Source of the DNA: Levilactobacillus fuyuanensis | Lineage (GTDB): Bacteria > Bacillota > Bacilli > Lactobacillales > Lactobacillaceae | Assembly (NCBI RefSeq): GCF_003946395.1 | Contig: NZ_RHNZ01000004.1 | Coordinates: forward strand, 62,001-126,000 | Length of the DNA stretch: 64,000 nucleotides | Direction: 5' to 3' | Shown here: piece by piece, positions 8,499 through 16,899 of the stretch | Layout: each line of letters begins with the position of its first letter | How positions within the stretch are numbered: the stretch's first letter is position 1 | Translations under genes and position numbers: made by a program | Notes under the pieces: model-generated | What the model was told of the DNA's origin: nothing | What the model saw: the letters and a program-made list of their open reading frames with translations, nothing else | The model's database searches: none

Positions 8499-10874
8499 TT
8501 AACTAATGAGCTGTGGATTGGCCGTAATGTAGCCACCAGCAACCCGATAGCGTAGGGTACCATGATTGGAATAGTCCCAACCTCGAACCGTTAGCTTAGT
8601 CTTGGCAGCGTAGTGGCGTGTCCGTTTATGAAGATTGACATCGCGATACCGGTTAATGGCATGCTTAGTGGTTACGTGATGTGGATAGGCATGACGGCCA
8701 GTCTGAACCAACTGTTTGTTAGCCGTGATGTAGGCGCCATTAGTCAGTTGAAAACGGGTCGTGAGATTGTGCGTCACTAGCCGTTTGACTTTAAGCTGCT
8801 GGCCTTGACGGTAGTGCTTAACCGCGTTAGTGAGTGCCTTTTGTCGATAGCCGTTGATCCCCTTTGGATTAATAACGGTGATGGTCTTAGCGGAAACTGA
8901 CTTTGCGTAGTAGGTAGGTTGAACGTAGGCAGATTTGGTGGTCACGTAGCCAGTACGTCCGTAGGTGTTGGAATGATGATTGACGTCGCGGACTTTGTAG
9001 CGCGGAACACCGTTTTTGGAGGTAGCTTCCCCGGTCACGACAAATTGTGGTTGACGGGTGCGGGGTGCGCGATGGTACCAGAGCAAATGGTTTCGTTTAC
9101 GAAACGTCGGCTGACGATAGAGTCCAATTGTCCGGACAGCATTAATACTGCTACCGACGAAAATCGGAGTCTCGGGATTCGTCGGCGAGGTTGTTGGCGG
9201 TAGCGTTGGCTTGACAGGCGGCTGAATCCCGTGATCAACGAGTTGCCAGGTGAACGTTTGAATGCCTTCAGGACGATCATTTCCGGAGTAACGCGCGATC
9301 AACTGGTCGCTGGTATAGGCAGCTTGACCGTTGGCAGTCCACTTACCCGTGTAGCGGTTGGTAGCTTGGATTGGGGGCAGTTTAGAACTGGAATTTTCAC
9401 CCCACATTGGGGCTGTTTGAAACCATACACCTGGTCCGAGTTTTAGATGATCTAGATGCGTGTCGTTCTCAAATAGTTGGGCAGTATAGGTGTACAAGCT
9501 TTGGGTGGGGGATTGCGTCATCACAAAGTTGGATAAATCTAAACTGGTTAAAGCTGTGTCATCGGCAAACATTCGATATAAGCCAACGGTTGTATCGTTC
9601 TTGTCATATGGATTGGTAATAGCTAAGTGGGTGTCAAATTTAGAAACATCGAGTTGTTTTAAACTAGAATCGCCGTTGAACATATACCCAAAGTCTTCAA
9701 CTAAGTGGGTATCGAAGTGTGAGACGTCTAGTTTTTGGAGATGGTCATCATAAGAAAACATGTGCAACATATTGGTAACTTTAGAGGTGTTGAAGTGAGA
9801 AACGTCAAGGCTTGTGAGCTGTGATGTATTGTCAAACATGTAACGCATGTCAGTGACATTGCTTGTGTCAAAATGGGACACATCAAGGTGACGTAGCTCG
9901 TCGTCATCCTCAAACATTCTGGCCGTCGATGTTGCGGACCGTGTTTGAAAAAGTTCAGGATTAAACAGTAATGTTTGGAGCTTATGATTGTTGGATAACA
10001 TGTAGGTCATTTCAGTGACTTGGGCTGTGTTGAAGGAAGAAAGATCTAAGGTTTTCAAATGGGTATAACTAAACATCGAGAGCATGTTGGTGACCTTGCG
10101 AGTATCGAATTTACTGACATCAATCTTTTCAAGACTGGAAGCATCAAACATTTTAGCCATGTTCGTGACATTCGCAGTATTGAATGAAGAGATATCAAGA
10201 TCCGTTAAGTCCGTACCCAAAAATAAGCCTTCCATATTGGTCACGTTGTGTGTATCAAAGTTACTGATATCGAGAGATTGAAGAATACTATTCAAACCAA
10301 ACATGTAGGACATGTCTGTCACTTTACTGGTATTAAAATTAGCCAAATTGAGAGCTTTAATTGAGGCGTTACCAAACATGTAGGACATGTTTGTGACATG
10401 GCTGGTATCGAAACTAGATGTGTCAACAGTATCGCTCGAATCACCGGAGAACATGAAAGCCATATTTTGAGCCTGACTTGTGTTCAAACGATTCAATCCG
10501 TCTATTTCGCTAAAGTTGCTGAACAGGTAGGCGGCGTTGGAACCGGTTTTAATAGCCCCTTTGAGAATAAGCTTTCTGATATAAAAACTTGAGAGGTGGA
10601 GTTGTTTCTTAATAGCCTTAGTAATTGGACTTTCATCAAATAGTTGTAGTGGTCCTTCATAGTTTGGCAAGGTGCCACCATCAAGGGTTAAAGTTTTTTG
10701 ATCAGCAGAAAGGGTCCAGACACACCCCTGACCAATGGTTCCAGTGGTAGTGCCATCTGAATTTGTGATGGCAGTCGGTGTTGCAGCTAAAGCTGTTGAA
10801 AAGGGTGGGGCTGGTACAAGATTGCTTGTTAAATATAAAACTGCTAATAACTGGATGATGTGTTTTAAATTCAT
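8499..10874 (-). CDS. BspA-like leucine-rich surface protein
   Basis: Secreted protein of 791 residues. The ATG at 10874 follows AGGAGGAG and opens a signal peptide ending near residue 30 (TALAA). Residues about 110-480 are tandem repeats of 22-27 residues with the pattern LDxSxFDTSxVTNMxxMF; I count about thirteen. These are the BspA/DUF285-type surface repeats, linked in other bacteria to adhesion. A proline/threonine linker (PPTTSPTNPETP) then leads to about 230 C-terminal residues with the repeated Tyr/Arg-rich modules common in lactobacillar surface proteins, which replace an LPxTG anchor; none is seen. Binding to the wall through these modules is inference. Confidence 0.9.
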   Translation of the reverse strand: MNLKHIIQLLAVLYLTSNLVPAPPFSTALAATPTAITNSDGTTTGTIGQGCVWTLSADQKTLTLDGGTLPNYEGPLQLFDESPITKAIKKQLHLSSFYIRKLILKGAIKTGSNAAYLFSNFSEIDGLNRLNTSQAQNMAFMFSGDSSDTVDTSSFDTSHVTNMSYMFGNASIKALNLANFNTSKVTDMSYMFGLNSILQSLDISNFDTHNVTNMEGLFLGTDLTDLDISSFNTANVTNMAKMFDASSLEKIDVSKFDTRKVTNMLSMFSYTHLKTLDLSSFNTAQVTEMTYMLSNNHKLQTLLFNPELFQTRSATSTARMFEDDDELRHLDVSHFDTSNVTDMRYMFDNTSQLTSLDVSHFNTSKVTNMLHMFSYDDHLQKLDVSHFDTHLVEDFGYMFNGDSSLKQLDVSKFDTHLAITNPYDKNDTTVGLYRMFADDTALTSLDLSNFVMTQSPTQSLYTYTAQLFENDTHLDHLKLGPGVWFQTAPMWGENSSSKLPPIQATNRYTGKWTANGQAAYTSDQLIARYSGNDRPEGIQTFTWQLVDHGIQPPVKPTLPPTTSPTNPETPIFVGSSINAVRTIGLYRQPTFRKRNHLLWYHRAPRTRQPQFVVTGEATSKNGVPRYKVRDVNHHSNTYGRTGYVTTKSAYVQPTYYAKSVSAKTITVINPKGINGYRQKALTNAVKHYRQGQQLKVKRLVTHNLTTRFQLTNGAYITANKQLVQTGRHAYPHHVTTKHAINRYRDVNLHKRTRHYAAKTKLTVRGWDYSNHGTLRYRVAGGYITANPQLIS

Positions 10875-11074
10875 GTTGCTCCTCCTAGTTAGAGTCACCA
10901 GATATATTCGTTGCTAATCAAGTTTGAACTGAGTATGTCAGTTTTGGGAAGGTTTTTTCAAGCAAAGCGTCTTATAAATAAATTAGTAATCAGTGGATGT
11001 TGCGCTAGGTTGTTAGTTATTGGGAAAAGTCTCCTAGGCGTAGAAGTAAATATAGGTTTTGTCATCTCGTAAGT

Positions 11075-11113
11075 AAAAGAACAACCATCCGCCAAGTATC
11101 GGGGATGGTTGTT
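11075..11113 (-). terminator. Rho-independent terminator of the 43-residue peptide gene
   Basis: Read on the minus strand, AACAACCATCC pairs with GGATGGTTGTT around a 12-base loop and is followed by CTTTT. It begins six bases after the stop codon of the small peptide gene. Confidence 0.85.
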
Positions 11114-11119
11114 GTCAGC

Positions 11120-11251
11120 CTACTTTTCAGATTTATCTTGATCCGCAGTGACCCGTTTCCAGTTACGGAAGCCTAAGGTAAGTCCAATTAATGAAATAAC
11201 CAATGCAGTAATTGAGATAACTACGGTGATGATTGAGACGAGGTGGCCCAT
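11120..11251 (-). CDS. 43-residue hydrophobic peptide, toxin-like or small membrane protein
   Basis: Forty-three residues: a short start (MGHLVS), about 22 hydrophobic residues rich in Ile/Val/Leu, then a charged tail (FRNWKRVTADQDKSEK). This layout, one membrane span with a charged C-terminus and a terminator immediately behind, is that of small membrane peptides including Fst/TxpA-type type I toxins, but I cannot assign it to one. The ribosome site is weak (AGCAGG before the ATG at 11251). It stands alone between the surface protein and a GNAT gene. Coding status rests on the composition, the clean frame and the adjacent terminator. Confidence 0.65.
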   Translation of the reverse strand: MGHLVSIITVVISITALVISLIGLTLGFRNWKRVTADQDKSEK

Positions 11252-11364
11252 GAGATAACCTGCTTTCTAATTGTGTTTCTAATATTGGTTTTTAGTTAGC
11301 TTCGCGCAGAACTAGTCTCATGGTAGCACAGGTTAGGAGAGCATTGAAGTCTTCCAGGGAGTTG

Positions 11365-11847
11365 TTACAGATCGCGGACAAAAAAGAGTGAATCGCGGTC
11401 CGGATAATCATAGGTTAGTGGCACGGCTGTCCGCGTAATTTCCGTAAATCCATTCTTACGATAGAAATGGTGAGCACGGTGACAGGCGGCGGGGGTGTCC
11501 AACAGAATGTGTTGTAGCCGTTTCTGCGTTGCGGTAGCGATTAGGGTGGCAAATAGGTCGTGCGAAACACCGGCCGCCGTGCCGCGGTAGTCTTGATGGA
11601 CGAAGAACTTTTTGAGAATGCCATATTGGCTGTTCTCGACCATCAGGCCAATCGTACCGACGACCATGTCCTGATCATTGATAGCTAACCAGAAACCACC
11701 ATTATTGCTTAAATAGTGGGTCGTGATGTTGGCCATATCCGGCTGCTCTTCTAGGGAAAGATTGACCTTATTGTCATAGTTTTGCAGGTAGAGAATGAGG
11801 GCAATCACCTGATTGCGATATTTAGGGGTATAGCTTTCGATTTTCAA
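11365..11847 (-). CDS. GNAT-family N-acetyltransferase
   Basis: Predicted cytoplasmic acetyl-CoA-dependent acetyltransferase, 160 residues. The acetyl-CoA loop follows FFVHQDYRGTAAG (about residues 91-103), and the C-terminal HHFYRKNGFTEI segment is the usual GNAT beta-strand and helix. The start is a TTG at 11847 with GAGGAAG eight bases upstream; the next Met would remove the first strand. The substrate is unknown. It faces away from the LysR gene at 11998. Confidence 0.85.
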   Translation of the reverse strand: MKIESYTPKYRNQVIALILYLQNYDNKVNLSLEEQPDMANITTHYLSNNGGFWLAINDQDMVVGTIGLMVENSQYGILKKFFVHQDYRGTAAGVSHDLFATLIATATQKRLQHILLDTPAACHRAHHFYRKNGFTEITRTAVPLTYDYPDRDSLFFVRDL

Positions 11848-11997
11848 GGCGAGACTTCCTCTCTGAGATGCGAAATTGACTTTCGCGATATTGCTATTTA
11901 TACTAAGGCAACATGATTGTTCAGTCTAATTGAAATATTAAAATTAACTATTCAATAATATCGATATATTTTACGACTGGGGAAGGAAGGCACCAAA

Positions 11998-12882
11998 ATG
12001 GATATTAAAAATCTAAAGACACTGCGCGCCATTGCCGAGACCGGCAGCTTTCAGGCGGCCGCAAACCAGTTGAATTACGCGCAGTCGACCGTGACGTTTC
12101 AGGTTCAGCAGTTGGAGCAGGAGTTATCGCTACAACTGTTTGAAAAGGTGGGGCGAAAGATGGTATTCACGACGGCCGGCAAGAATCTCCTGCCCGCGGT
12201 CGATCGGATTCTGGGGACGGTCACGGAAATGCAGAATTACGGTAAGGCGGATGCCGAACTCACTGGGGACTTAAGAATTGCCATTCCAGACACGCTGTTG
12301 ACCTATCGAATGCAGCCGATTTTAAAGGCGTTTCACGCCCAAGTTCCCGCCGTTCAATTGTCATTACAAATGGCGAATTGCTTTGCGATTCCGCAGCTAG
12401 TGGCCAATGGCACTGTTGATTTGGGCGTTCACTACGATGTCGGCGGGTATGGCAATAGCCTGGCGGTGACCCGGTTGCGTGACTTTCCATTGGTTCTAGT
12501 CGCGAGTGCCCAGCTGGACTCACGGACCGTCGATTTGCGTCAGGTACATCAACGCTTAACATGTGCGTTGATTACCGATGATCGAGAAAGTATTTACCAC
12601 AAGAAATTTATGAAGGCAATCGCTGCTCGAGACATTGTGTTTAGTAATTTCTTGGAAATTGGGAGCGTTGAGGCCGTTAAACGGAGTGTGATCAGCAATC
12701 TGGGAATCGCTTACCTGCCCAAGTTTGTGGTTCAACCTGAATTGGATACCGGCCAATTGCAGGTTTTGCCCACAGAATTTGACGGTCAGACGCTCACGGC
12801 AGTTTACATTCAGCGAAAAAGCCAGCAGGAGTCACGGATGCTGACGACCTTCATCAAGACATTGGCCACGTCATTTTCCTAG
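11998..12882 (+). CDS. LysR-type transcriptional regulator
   Basis: DNA-binding regulator of 294 residues. Residues 1-60 form the LysR winged helix-turn-helix (MDIKNLKTLRAIAETGSFQA followed by LNYAQSTVTFQVQQLE). The rest is a periplasmic-binding-protein-like sensor domain; the early part (ELTGDLRIAIPDTLL) is typical of its first lobe. LysR regulators often control the divergent neighbour, here the GNAT gene at 11847, across a 150-base AT-rich gap, but that link is inference. GGAAGGAAGG precedes the ATG. Confidence 0.92.
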   Translation: MDIKNLKTLRAIAETGSFQAAANQLNYAQSTVTFQVQQLEQELSLQLFEKVGRKMVFTTAGKNLLPAVDRILGTVTEMQNYGKADAELTGDLRIAIPDTLLTYRMQPILKAFHAQVPAVQLSLQMANCFAIPQLVANGTVDLGVHYDVGGYGNSLAVTRLRDFPLVLVASAQLDSRTVDLRQVHQRLTCALITDDRESIYHKKFMKAIAARDIVFSNFLEIGSVEAVKRSVISNLGIAYLPKFVVQPELDTGQLQVLPTEFDGQTLTAVYIQRKSQQESRMLTTFIKTLATSFS

Positions 12883-12991
12883 GACATTGTTCGGGCAAAC
12901 TTACTATCGAAATCGTGTAGATAGCCGTCTGAGTGGCATGATGCTACAATGCTAGCAATCAGTGAGCTGAAAGCCATTATTAGGGGATGAA

Positions 12992-13153
12992 ATGATGACA
13001 TGGCAATCTATCACTAAACACACTAAGTCTTGGCATTTCTGGTTAGGCGTTGGCATTGTAGTGTTGGGAATGATTAGTATTTATTTGTCGCGAGGGCAGA
13101 TTGCACAAATTTCTAGTGAGGTCTTCAAGGGCTATTTAGTCGGTAGTCGTTAA
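12992..13153 (+). CDS. Small single-span membrane protein
   Basis: Fifty-three residues with two adjacent start ATGs and a GGGG-rich site just upstream. Residues about 17-33 are a hydrophobic span (FWLGVGIVVLGMISIYL), preceded by a polar basic N-terminus and followed by an amphipathic tail. No family is recognised. It follows the LysR gene by 110 bases and ends before a strong hairpin at 13187, which fits a real short transcript. Confidence 0.55.
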   Translation: MMTWQSITKHTKSWHFWLGVGIVVLGMISIYLSRGQIAQISSEVFKGYLVGSR

Positions 13154-13186
13154 TTCGTGAAAAATTATAATGATAAAAATAAAACA

Positions 13187-13223
13187 GCACTCTCTGAGTG
13201 GCTTCCGCCATTTCAGAGAGTGC
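13187..13223. terminator. Bidirectional terminator between 13153 and 13266
   Basis: An 11-base-pair stem GCACTCTCTGA / TCAGAGAGTGC with an inner TGG/CCA pairing. On the minus strand it is followed by TGTTTTATTTTTAT, a good T-tail for the hydrolase gene ending at 13266; on the plus strand the tail is weaker (CGTTCTGTC). Confidence 0.85.
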
Positions 13224-13265
13224 CGTTCTGTCTATTAAAGGATCTAGTTTGCCCTTAAAGTGTGA

Positions 13266-14102
13266 CTAGCTCAAGAACTTATTGACTTGTTTGACGAAGT
13301 CGTCGGCGAATTGGAAGACACCCGCGTGACCAGCGTCTGGATAAATGATGAGCTGACTGTTAGTGAAGGCCTCATCAAGGGCGTAGCTGTTCGGCTTGGT
13401 TGGGACCATGATATCGTGATCACCATTCGCAACTAAGACTGGAATATCCAGCTTGGAAAAATCAATCGGCTTCTCTGAGCCCCATTGGTTGATGGCCTTC
13501 AGTTGGGTACGGTAGGCTGGCCAACCGATTGAACGATCACGGTCGGTTTGCCGGGATTTGATTCGCTTTAGGAATTGTGCGGCTTGGCGCTTACCATTGG
13601 GGGTCCGGGTGAAGAAAAGGTAGGCTTTGATATCGGTGAAGGTGACCAGTGCTTTCGCCAAGGATTGGTCAGAAATACGCGTCACATCACGAATCCCTTG
13701 ACCGCCACGGGGGCCCGTTCCTGTCAGAATGGCTCGTCTAATCAACGCTGGCTCCTGGTTGATGACTTCTTGGGCAACGAAGCCACCCATGGAAAAACCA
13801 AACAAGTCGATCTTCTCAAGACCGAGGGCGTGAATGAATTCGCGAATCTCCTGGGCCATACCTTGAATGGACTTTGCTGCCTTGCCGCCGGAACCACCGA
13901 CACCTTGGTAATCGGGTAGAATCAAGCGGTGTTCTTGGGCGATACCATCGATAACGCTAGGGTCCCAGTTATCGAGGTTACCAGAAAGGTGAATCAAGCC
14001 GATTACTGGCACGGCAGAGGGCACACCAATCTCGCGGTAGGCGAAGGTTTTGTTCTCTGGGGTAACAATAGTTTTGGTGGGGACATTAATGTATGGGGTC
14101 AT
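13266..14102 (-). CDS. Alpha/beta hydrolase, haloperoxidase/esterase-like
   Basis: Predicted hydrolase of 278 residues. The start at 14102 (MTPYINVPTKTI) follows AAGGA at eight bases; the longer frame lacks a site. The order of elements is canonical: HLSGNLDNWDP (oxyanion loop), Ser104 in GFSMGG, an Asp in NGDHDIMVP and a His in DAGHAGVF. It lacks a signal peptide and so is cytoplasmic. The natural substrate is unknown. It stands alone with its own terminator. Confidence 0.85.
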   Translation of the reverse strand: MTPYINVPTKTIVTPENKTFAYREIGVPSAVPVIGLIHLSGNLDNWDPSVIDGIAQEHRLILPDYQGVGGSGGKAAKSIQGMAQEIREFIHALGLEKIDLFGFSMGGFVAQEVINQEPALIRRAILTGTGPRGGQGIRDVTRISDQSLAKALVTFTDIKAYLFFTRTPNGKRQAAQFLKRIKSRQTDRDRSIGWPAYRTQLKAINQWGSEKPIDFSKLDIPVLVANGDHDIMVPTKPNSYALDEAFTNSQLIIYPDAGHAGVFQFADDFVKQVNKFLS

Positions 14103-14371
14103 GTGATTATTCCTTTCCAGCAAAGCGAATGGGGACTTTGCCCTGGGCATTAGCGATCGTTCAGCGGTCGATTTGCGCGGCCTGTCTAGGCAGTTTTTAG
14201 TTTGATATCAATTATCATTTTTATGACTAAAGTGAGTCTACCGCATCTGGTAACATTTTACAAGAATTGTTACTTGAAGGATGACTTGTAATTTTGAGAC
14301 CATTTGCCAATCACGTTTTCCTCTGTTCGGCCGTTTGCTGGTACGGGAGGGGTTGATAGTGAAGTAATCTT

Positions 14372-14479
14372 ATGGAGATGGATCCGCAGACATTTGATGA
14401 CTATATCAAGGAGACGGGTGCCTTTAAAGATACCGATGCGTTCAAAAAGTATTTGTCGAAAAGTAATATTGATGAATGA
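14372..14479 (+). CDS. Possible 35-residue acidic peptide gene or gene remnant
   Basis: A short frame encoding MEMDPQTFDDYIKETGAFKD followed by 15 more residues, acidic and likely helical. A terminator begins 20 bases after the stop, which suggests that a transcript ends here. No clear ribosome site precedes the ATG, so it may be the tail of a decayed gene. A 70-codon frame across the same stretch looks non-coding (Arg/Cys/Trp-rich) and is not preferred. Confidence 0.4.
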   Translation: MEMDPQTFDDYIKETGAFKDTDAFKKYLSKSNIDE

Positions 14480-14499
14480 TTGTATAAGATGCCAGCAGA

Positions 14500-14541
14500 A
14501 AAATAGAGAGTAAGCCGAGAAATCAGCTTGCTCTCTATTTT
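14500..14541 (+). terminator. Rho-independent terminator after the 35-codon frame
   Basis: AAAATAGAGAG pairs with CTCTCTATTTT, with an inner AGC/GCT pairing, and the second arm ends in the T-run TATTTTGATTT. Confidence 0.85.
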
Positions 14542-14601
14542 GATTTACGGTTAGAAATGGCTATGGCGATTAGGGTACCTAAAATCTAAAGTAACATTAC
14601 T

Positions 14602-14613
14602 TTACAATTGTAA
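14602..14613. promoter_or_regulatory. Candidate operator upstream of the quinone-reductase-like gene
   Basis: TTACAATTGTAA is a perfect 12-base palindrome 63 bases before the ATG at 14677. A regulator of the MarR or HxlR kind commonly binds sites of this shape in front of such oxidoreductases; no regulator gene is adjacent, so the assignment is inference. Confidence 0.4.
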
Positions 14614-14676
14614 CTAGCAATTATAAAATAATAGCAATTAAAAAAACTGATCACATTTAAAAGGAGAATCTACAAG

Positions 14677-15678
14677 ATGCAAGCTGCCCAATTATTGAAA
14701 TATGACAAGAATTTTAAACTAGTCGTTAAGGATATCCCAAGACCGACGCCTACTGATAACGAAGTATTGGTTAGGGTAAAGGCAGCTGCTGTCAATCCGT
14801 TGGAAAGATTAATTGGAACTGGCTATGTGAAGTTAATGGAGAAATATTCATTACCAGTAACGATGGGCAATGAATTGTCAGGTATCGTCGAATCGGTTGG
14901 GAAGAATGTAATAGGGTTCAAGGCTGGCGACGAAGTATATTCACGTTTACCCTTAAATAAAATTGGGGCCTTTGCGGAGTATGCCGTAATCGACTATCGT
15001 GCGGTGGCAATGAAGCCAACGGCATTGGACTTTGTTCACAGTGCTGCGGTGCCCTTAACCGGATTAACGGCGTATCAAGGCTTCACCGAAGTATTAGGAG
15101 CTCAGCCAGGGGAAAGCGTCATGATTCCCGGTGGTTCGGGTTCGTTTGGACAAATGGCTATCCCGATTGCCAAAGAAATGGGCTTGAGAGTCATGGTTAG
15201 CGGGAATGCGCGATCAAAGCAATCAGTGCTTGATATGGGTGCAGAGCAATACTTTGATTATCGTGAGCAGAATTATTGGGAACATCTGGAACCCGTAAAC
15301 TATGTGATTGATACAGTTGGTAAAAAGGAGCTTGATCATGAACTACAGGTGTTGAAACCCAACGGAAGATTGCTGTCATTGATTATGCTGCCTAATGGCC
15401 AGTTTGCTAAGGACCATCATATGCCATTTTGGAAAACGGCCTTATTCGCAGTTGCGGGCCATAGCATTGATAGAAAGGCTAAAAAATTTAAGGCGGATTA
15501 TCGCTTTATTTTCGTTAGAAGCGATGGCGAACAACTGAAGAAGATTACCAAAATTGTCGAAAAACATCATATTAAACCGGCAGTTGATCCAACTGAATTC
15601 AAATTAGCTGATATTAATCAGGCATTAGACTATGTCACGAATGGACATCCAAAGGGAAAAGTGGTCATTAGATTTTAA
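14677..15678 (+). CDS. Zinc-independent MDR-family NADPH oxidoreductase (quinone-reductase-like)
   Basis: Medium-chain dehydrogenase/reductase of 333 residues. The N-terminal GroES-like barrel (VRVKAAAVNPLERLIGTGY) lacks the cysteine and glutamate ligands of zinc alcohol dehydrogenases, which places it with quinone oxidoreductases and enoyl reductases. The Rossmann cofactor site reads GGSGSFGQMAIPIAKEMG near residues 150-167. AAAGGAGAA precedes the ATG. Base composition is visibly AT-richer than its neighbours, which may mean later acquisition. It ends at a terminator shared with the convergent secreted protein. Confidence 0.88.
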   Translation: MQAAQLLKYDKNFKLVVKDIPRPTPTDNEVLVRVKAAAVNPLERLIGTGYVKLMEKYSLPVTMGNELSGIVESVGKNVIGFKAGDEVYSRLPLNKIGAFAEYAVIDYRAVAMKPTALDFVHSAAVPLTGLTAYQGFTEVLGAQPGESVMIPGGSGSFGQMAIPIAKEMGLRVMVSGNARSKQSVLDMGAEQYFDYREQNYWEHLEPVNYVIDTVGKKELDHELQVLKPNGRLLSLIMLPNGQFAKDHHMPFWKTALFAVAGHSIDRKAKKFKADYRFIFVRSDGEQLKKITKIVEKHHIKPAVDPTEFKLADINQALDYVTNGHPKGKVVIRF

Positions 15679-15708
15679 AAAATAGCCTTTGTTGCTTAGG
15701 TTAGTTAT

Positions 15709-15754
15709 GCCACTCAAAAAGACTACCCAATTATGAGTAGTCTTTTTGAGTGGC
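15709..15754. terminator. Bidirectional terminator between convergent genes
   Basis: An 18-base-pair perfect stem (GCCACTCAAAAAGACTAC with its complement) around a ten-base loop, with internal A- and T-runs on both arms. It lies between the oxidoreductase and the secreted protein, three bases from the stop of the latter. Confidence 0.9.
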
Positions 15755-15756
15755 AG

Positions 15757-16575
15757 CTAGTCGAAATACATCATGCCTTCAAAGTAGGGCTTGGCATTAA
15801 CGGTATAGTTCGTCCAACTCCCCCGAGTTTCCCCGGCAAAATTTTTACCGCCGCGTGTTTTGAGATTGGTAATTTTGATTTGATATTTGTGGGTGCTCAG
15901 TTTTTTGCCGGGAATCCCCTTAATACGCTTGTTGTACTGAACAGTGGTCGTGTTGCCCTTAACGGTTGTCTTAATCATCTTAGCTGACGCAGTAGGTTTG
16001 TAGTTATCCATGGTGTTTCCACCATCAATAACCATGTCGCCCTGAGCATCATCCTTAATTAGTGCTGATTTACTATAATATTGAATATAATTATCCAGCG
16101 TAAGGTAGAATGCGGAACTATTGCCGTAATTAAACTTGCTGTCTTCTTTGAACCCTTTGCCTGCTCGTAGCACAGTTCCACGGAGAGGTGCCTTCAGTTT
16201 AACGTTCTCAAAGTTTGCCTTGGTGAGCGGAATGGTTGCTGCGTCTGAGAATCTGAGCTTGCTCAGCCGACTATAATTGACTGCTCCAGAAGTGAAAGAC
16301 ACTTTAATGGGGCCCTTACCAGTCGGCTGGTATATACCGGCAACCCGTAATAGGGCACCCTTTTTCTTGAGCAGTGGCTTATAGGTGTTGCCATGCTTTT
16401 GATAGATGCCAACGTACATAGCCTTCTTAGTACGCACATACCCCGACTGGCCCAAGTCTAAATACTTACCTGATGCGTGTGCCGTGGCGGTCCCCGTAGC
16501 AAGGCCAAGGCCAATCCCTGCGAATAACCCTAGCGTCGTAAGAAGAACGGCGCCTTTACCCGATAATTTAATCAT
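15757..16575 (-). CDS. Secreted protein of unknown function, paralogue of 59343-60167
   Basis: A 272-residue protein with a signal peptide of about 34 residues ending GTATAHA. The ATG at 16575 follows GGGGGTAG. The mature part starts with GYVRTKKAMYVGIYQKHG, a short module also found in the gene at 59343 and resembling repeats of lactobacillar surface proteins. The two proteins are alignable over their whole length, including FYLTLDNYIQYYSKSA and the C-terminal SWTNYTVN. No enzyme motif, lipobox or LPxTG is seen. It is rich in Lys/Thr/Tyr. Function is unknown. Confidence 0.8.
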   Translation of the reverse strand: MIKLSGKGAVLLTTLGLFAGIGLGLATGTATAHASGKYLDLGQSGYVRTKKAMYVGIYQKHGNTYKPLLKKKGALLRVAGIYQPTGKGPIKVSFTSGAVNYSRLSKLRFSDAATIPLTKANFENVKLKAPLRGTVLRAGKGFKEDSKFNYGNSSAFYLTLDNYIQYYSKSALIKDDAQGDMVIDGGNTMDNYKPTASAKMIKTTVKGNTTTVQYNKRIKGIPGKKLSTHKYQIKITNLKTRGGKNFAGETRGSWTNYTVNAKPYFEGMMYFD

Positions 16576-16669
16576 GTAGCTACCCCCTAATATATGTATG
16601 GTACACAATTAGTGTAACGCGAATAGGTGAAAAGTAAAAACATACTCTGAGTAGAAGACTATAGTAGAG

Positions 16670-16714
16670 AAAAATAACTGGCTGCTAGCCGATGAGCTAA
16701 CAGTCAGTTATTTT
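16670..16714 (-). terminator. Terminator downstream of tRNA-Ala
   Basis: On the minus strand AAAATAACTG pairs with CAGTTATTTT, with inner CTG/CAG and TAGC/GCTA pairings, and is followed by TTCTC. It lies 29 bases after the tRNA 3' end. Confidence 0.85.
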
Positions 16715-16742
16715 GTCATTTGTTCCTCTAAGAAACACGCAA

Positions 16743-16815
16743 TGGACCTTATCGGGCTTGAACCGACGACCTCCTACATGCGAAGCAGGCGCTCTCCCAA
16801 CTGAGCTAAAGGCCC
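16743..16815 (-). tRNA. tRNA-Ala (anticodon CGC)
   Basis: Read on the minus strand, the 73 bases fold as a cloverleaf: acceptor GGGCCTT with AAGGTCC, D arm TTAGCTCAG, anticodon loop TTCGCAT, and TFC arm GGTTCAAGCC. The anticodon CGC reads GCG alanine codons, and a G3:U70 pair, the main alanine identity element, is present. The 3' CCA is not encoded. The anticodon stem has one G:U pair. It stands alone between an ABC permease and a secreted protein, with its own promoter and terminator. Confidence 0.95.
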
Positions 16816-16830
16816 AAAACTTACCCATTA

Positions 16831-16858
16831 AGTATAGCACGTTGGCTAAAAATGTTAA
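16831..16858 (-). promoter_or_regulatory. Promoter of tRNA-Ala
   Basis: On the minus strand a -35 TTAACA (16853-16858) and a -10 TATACT (16831-16836) are separated by 16 bases and lie about 16 bases before the tRNA. Confidence 0.65.
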
Positions 16859-16899
16859 TGGGCAATGTGATTATAGAGGATGCGAGTGACTAGCATAGA

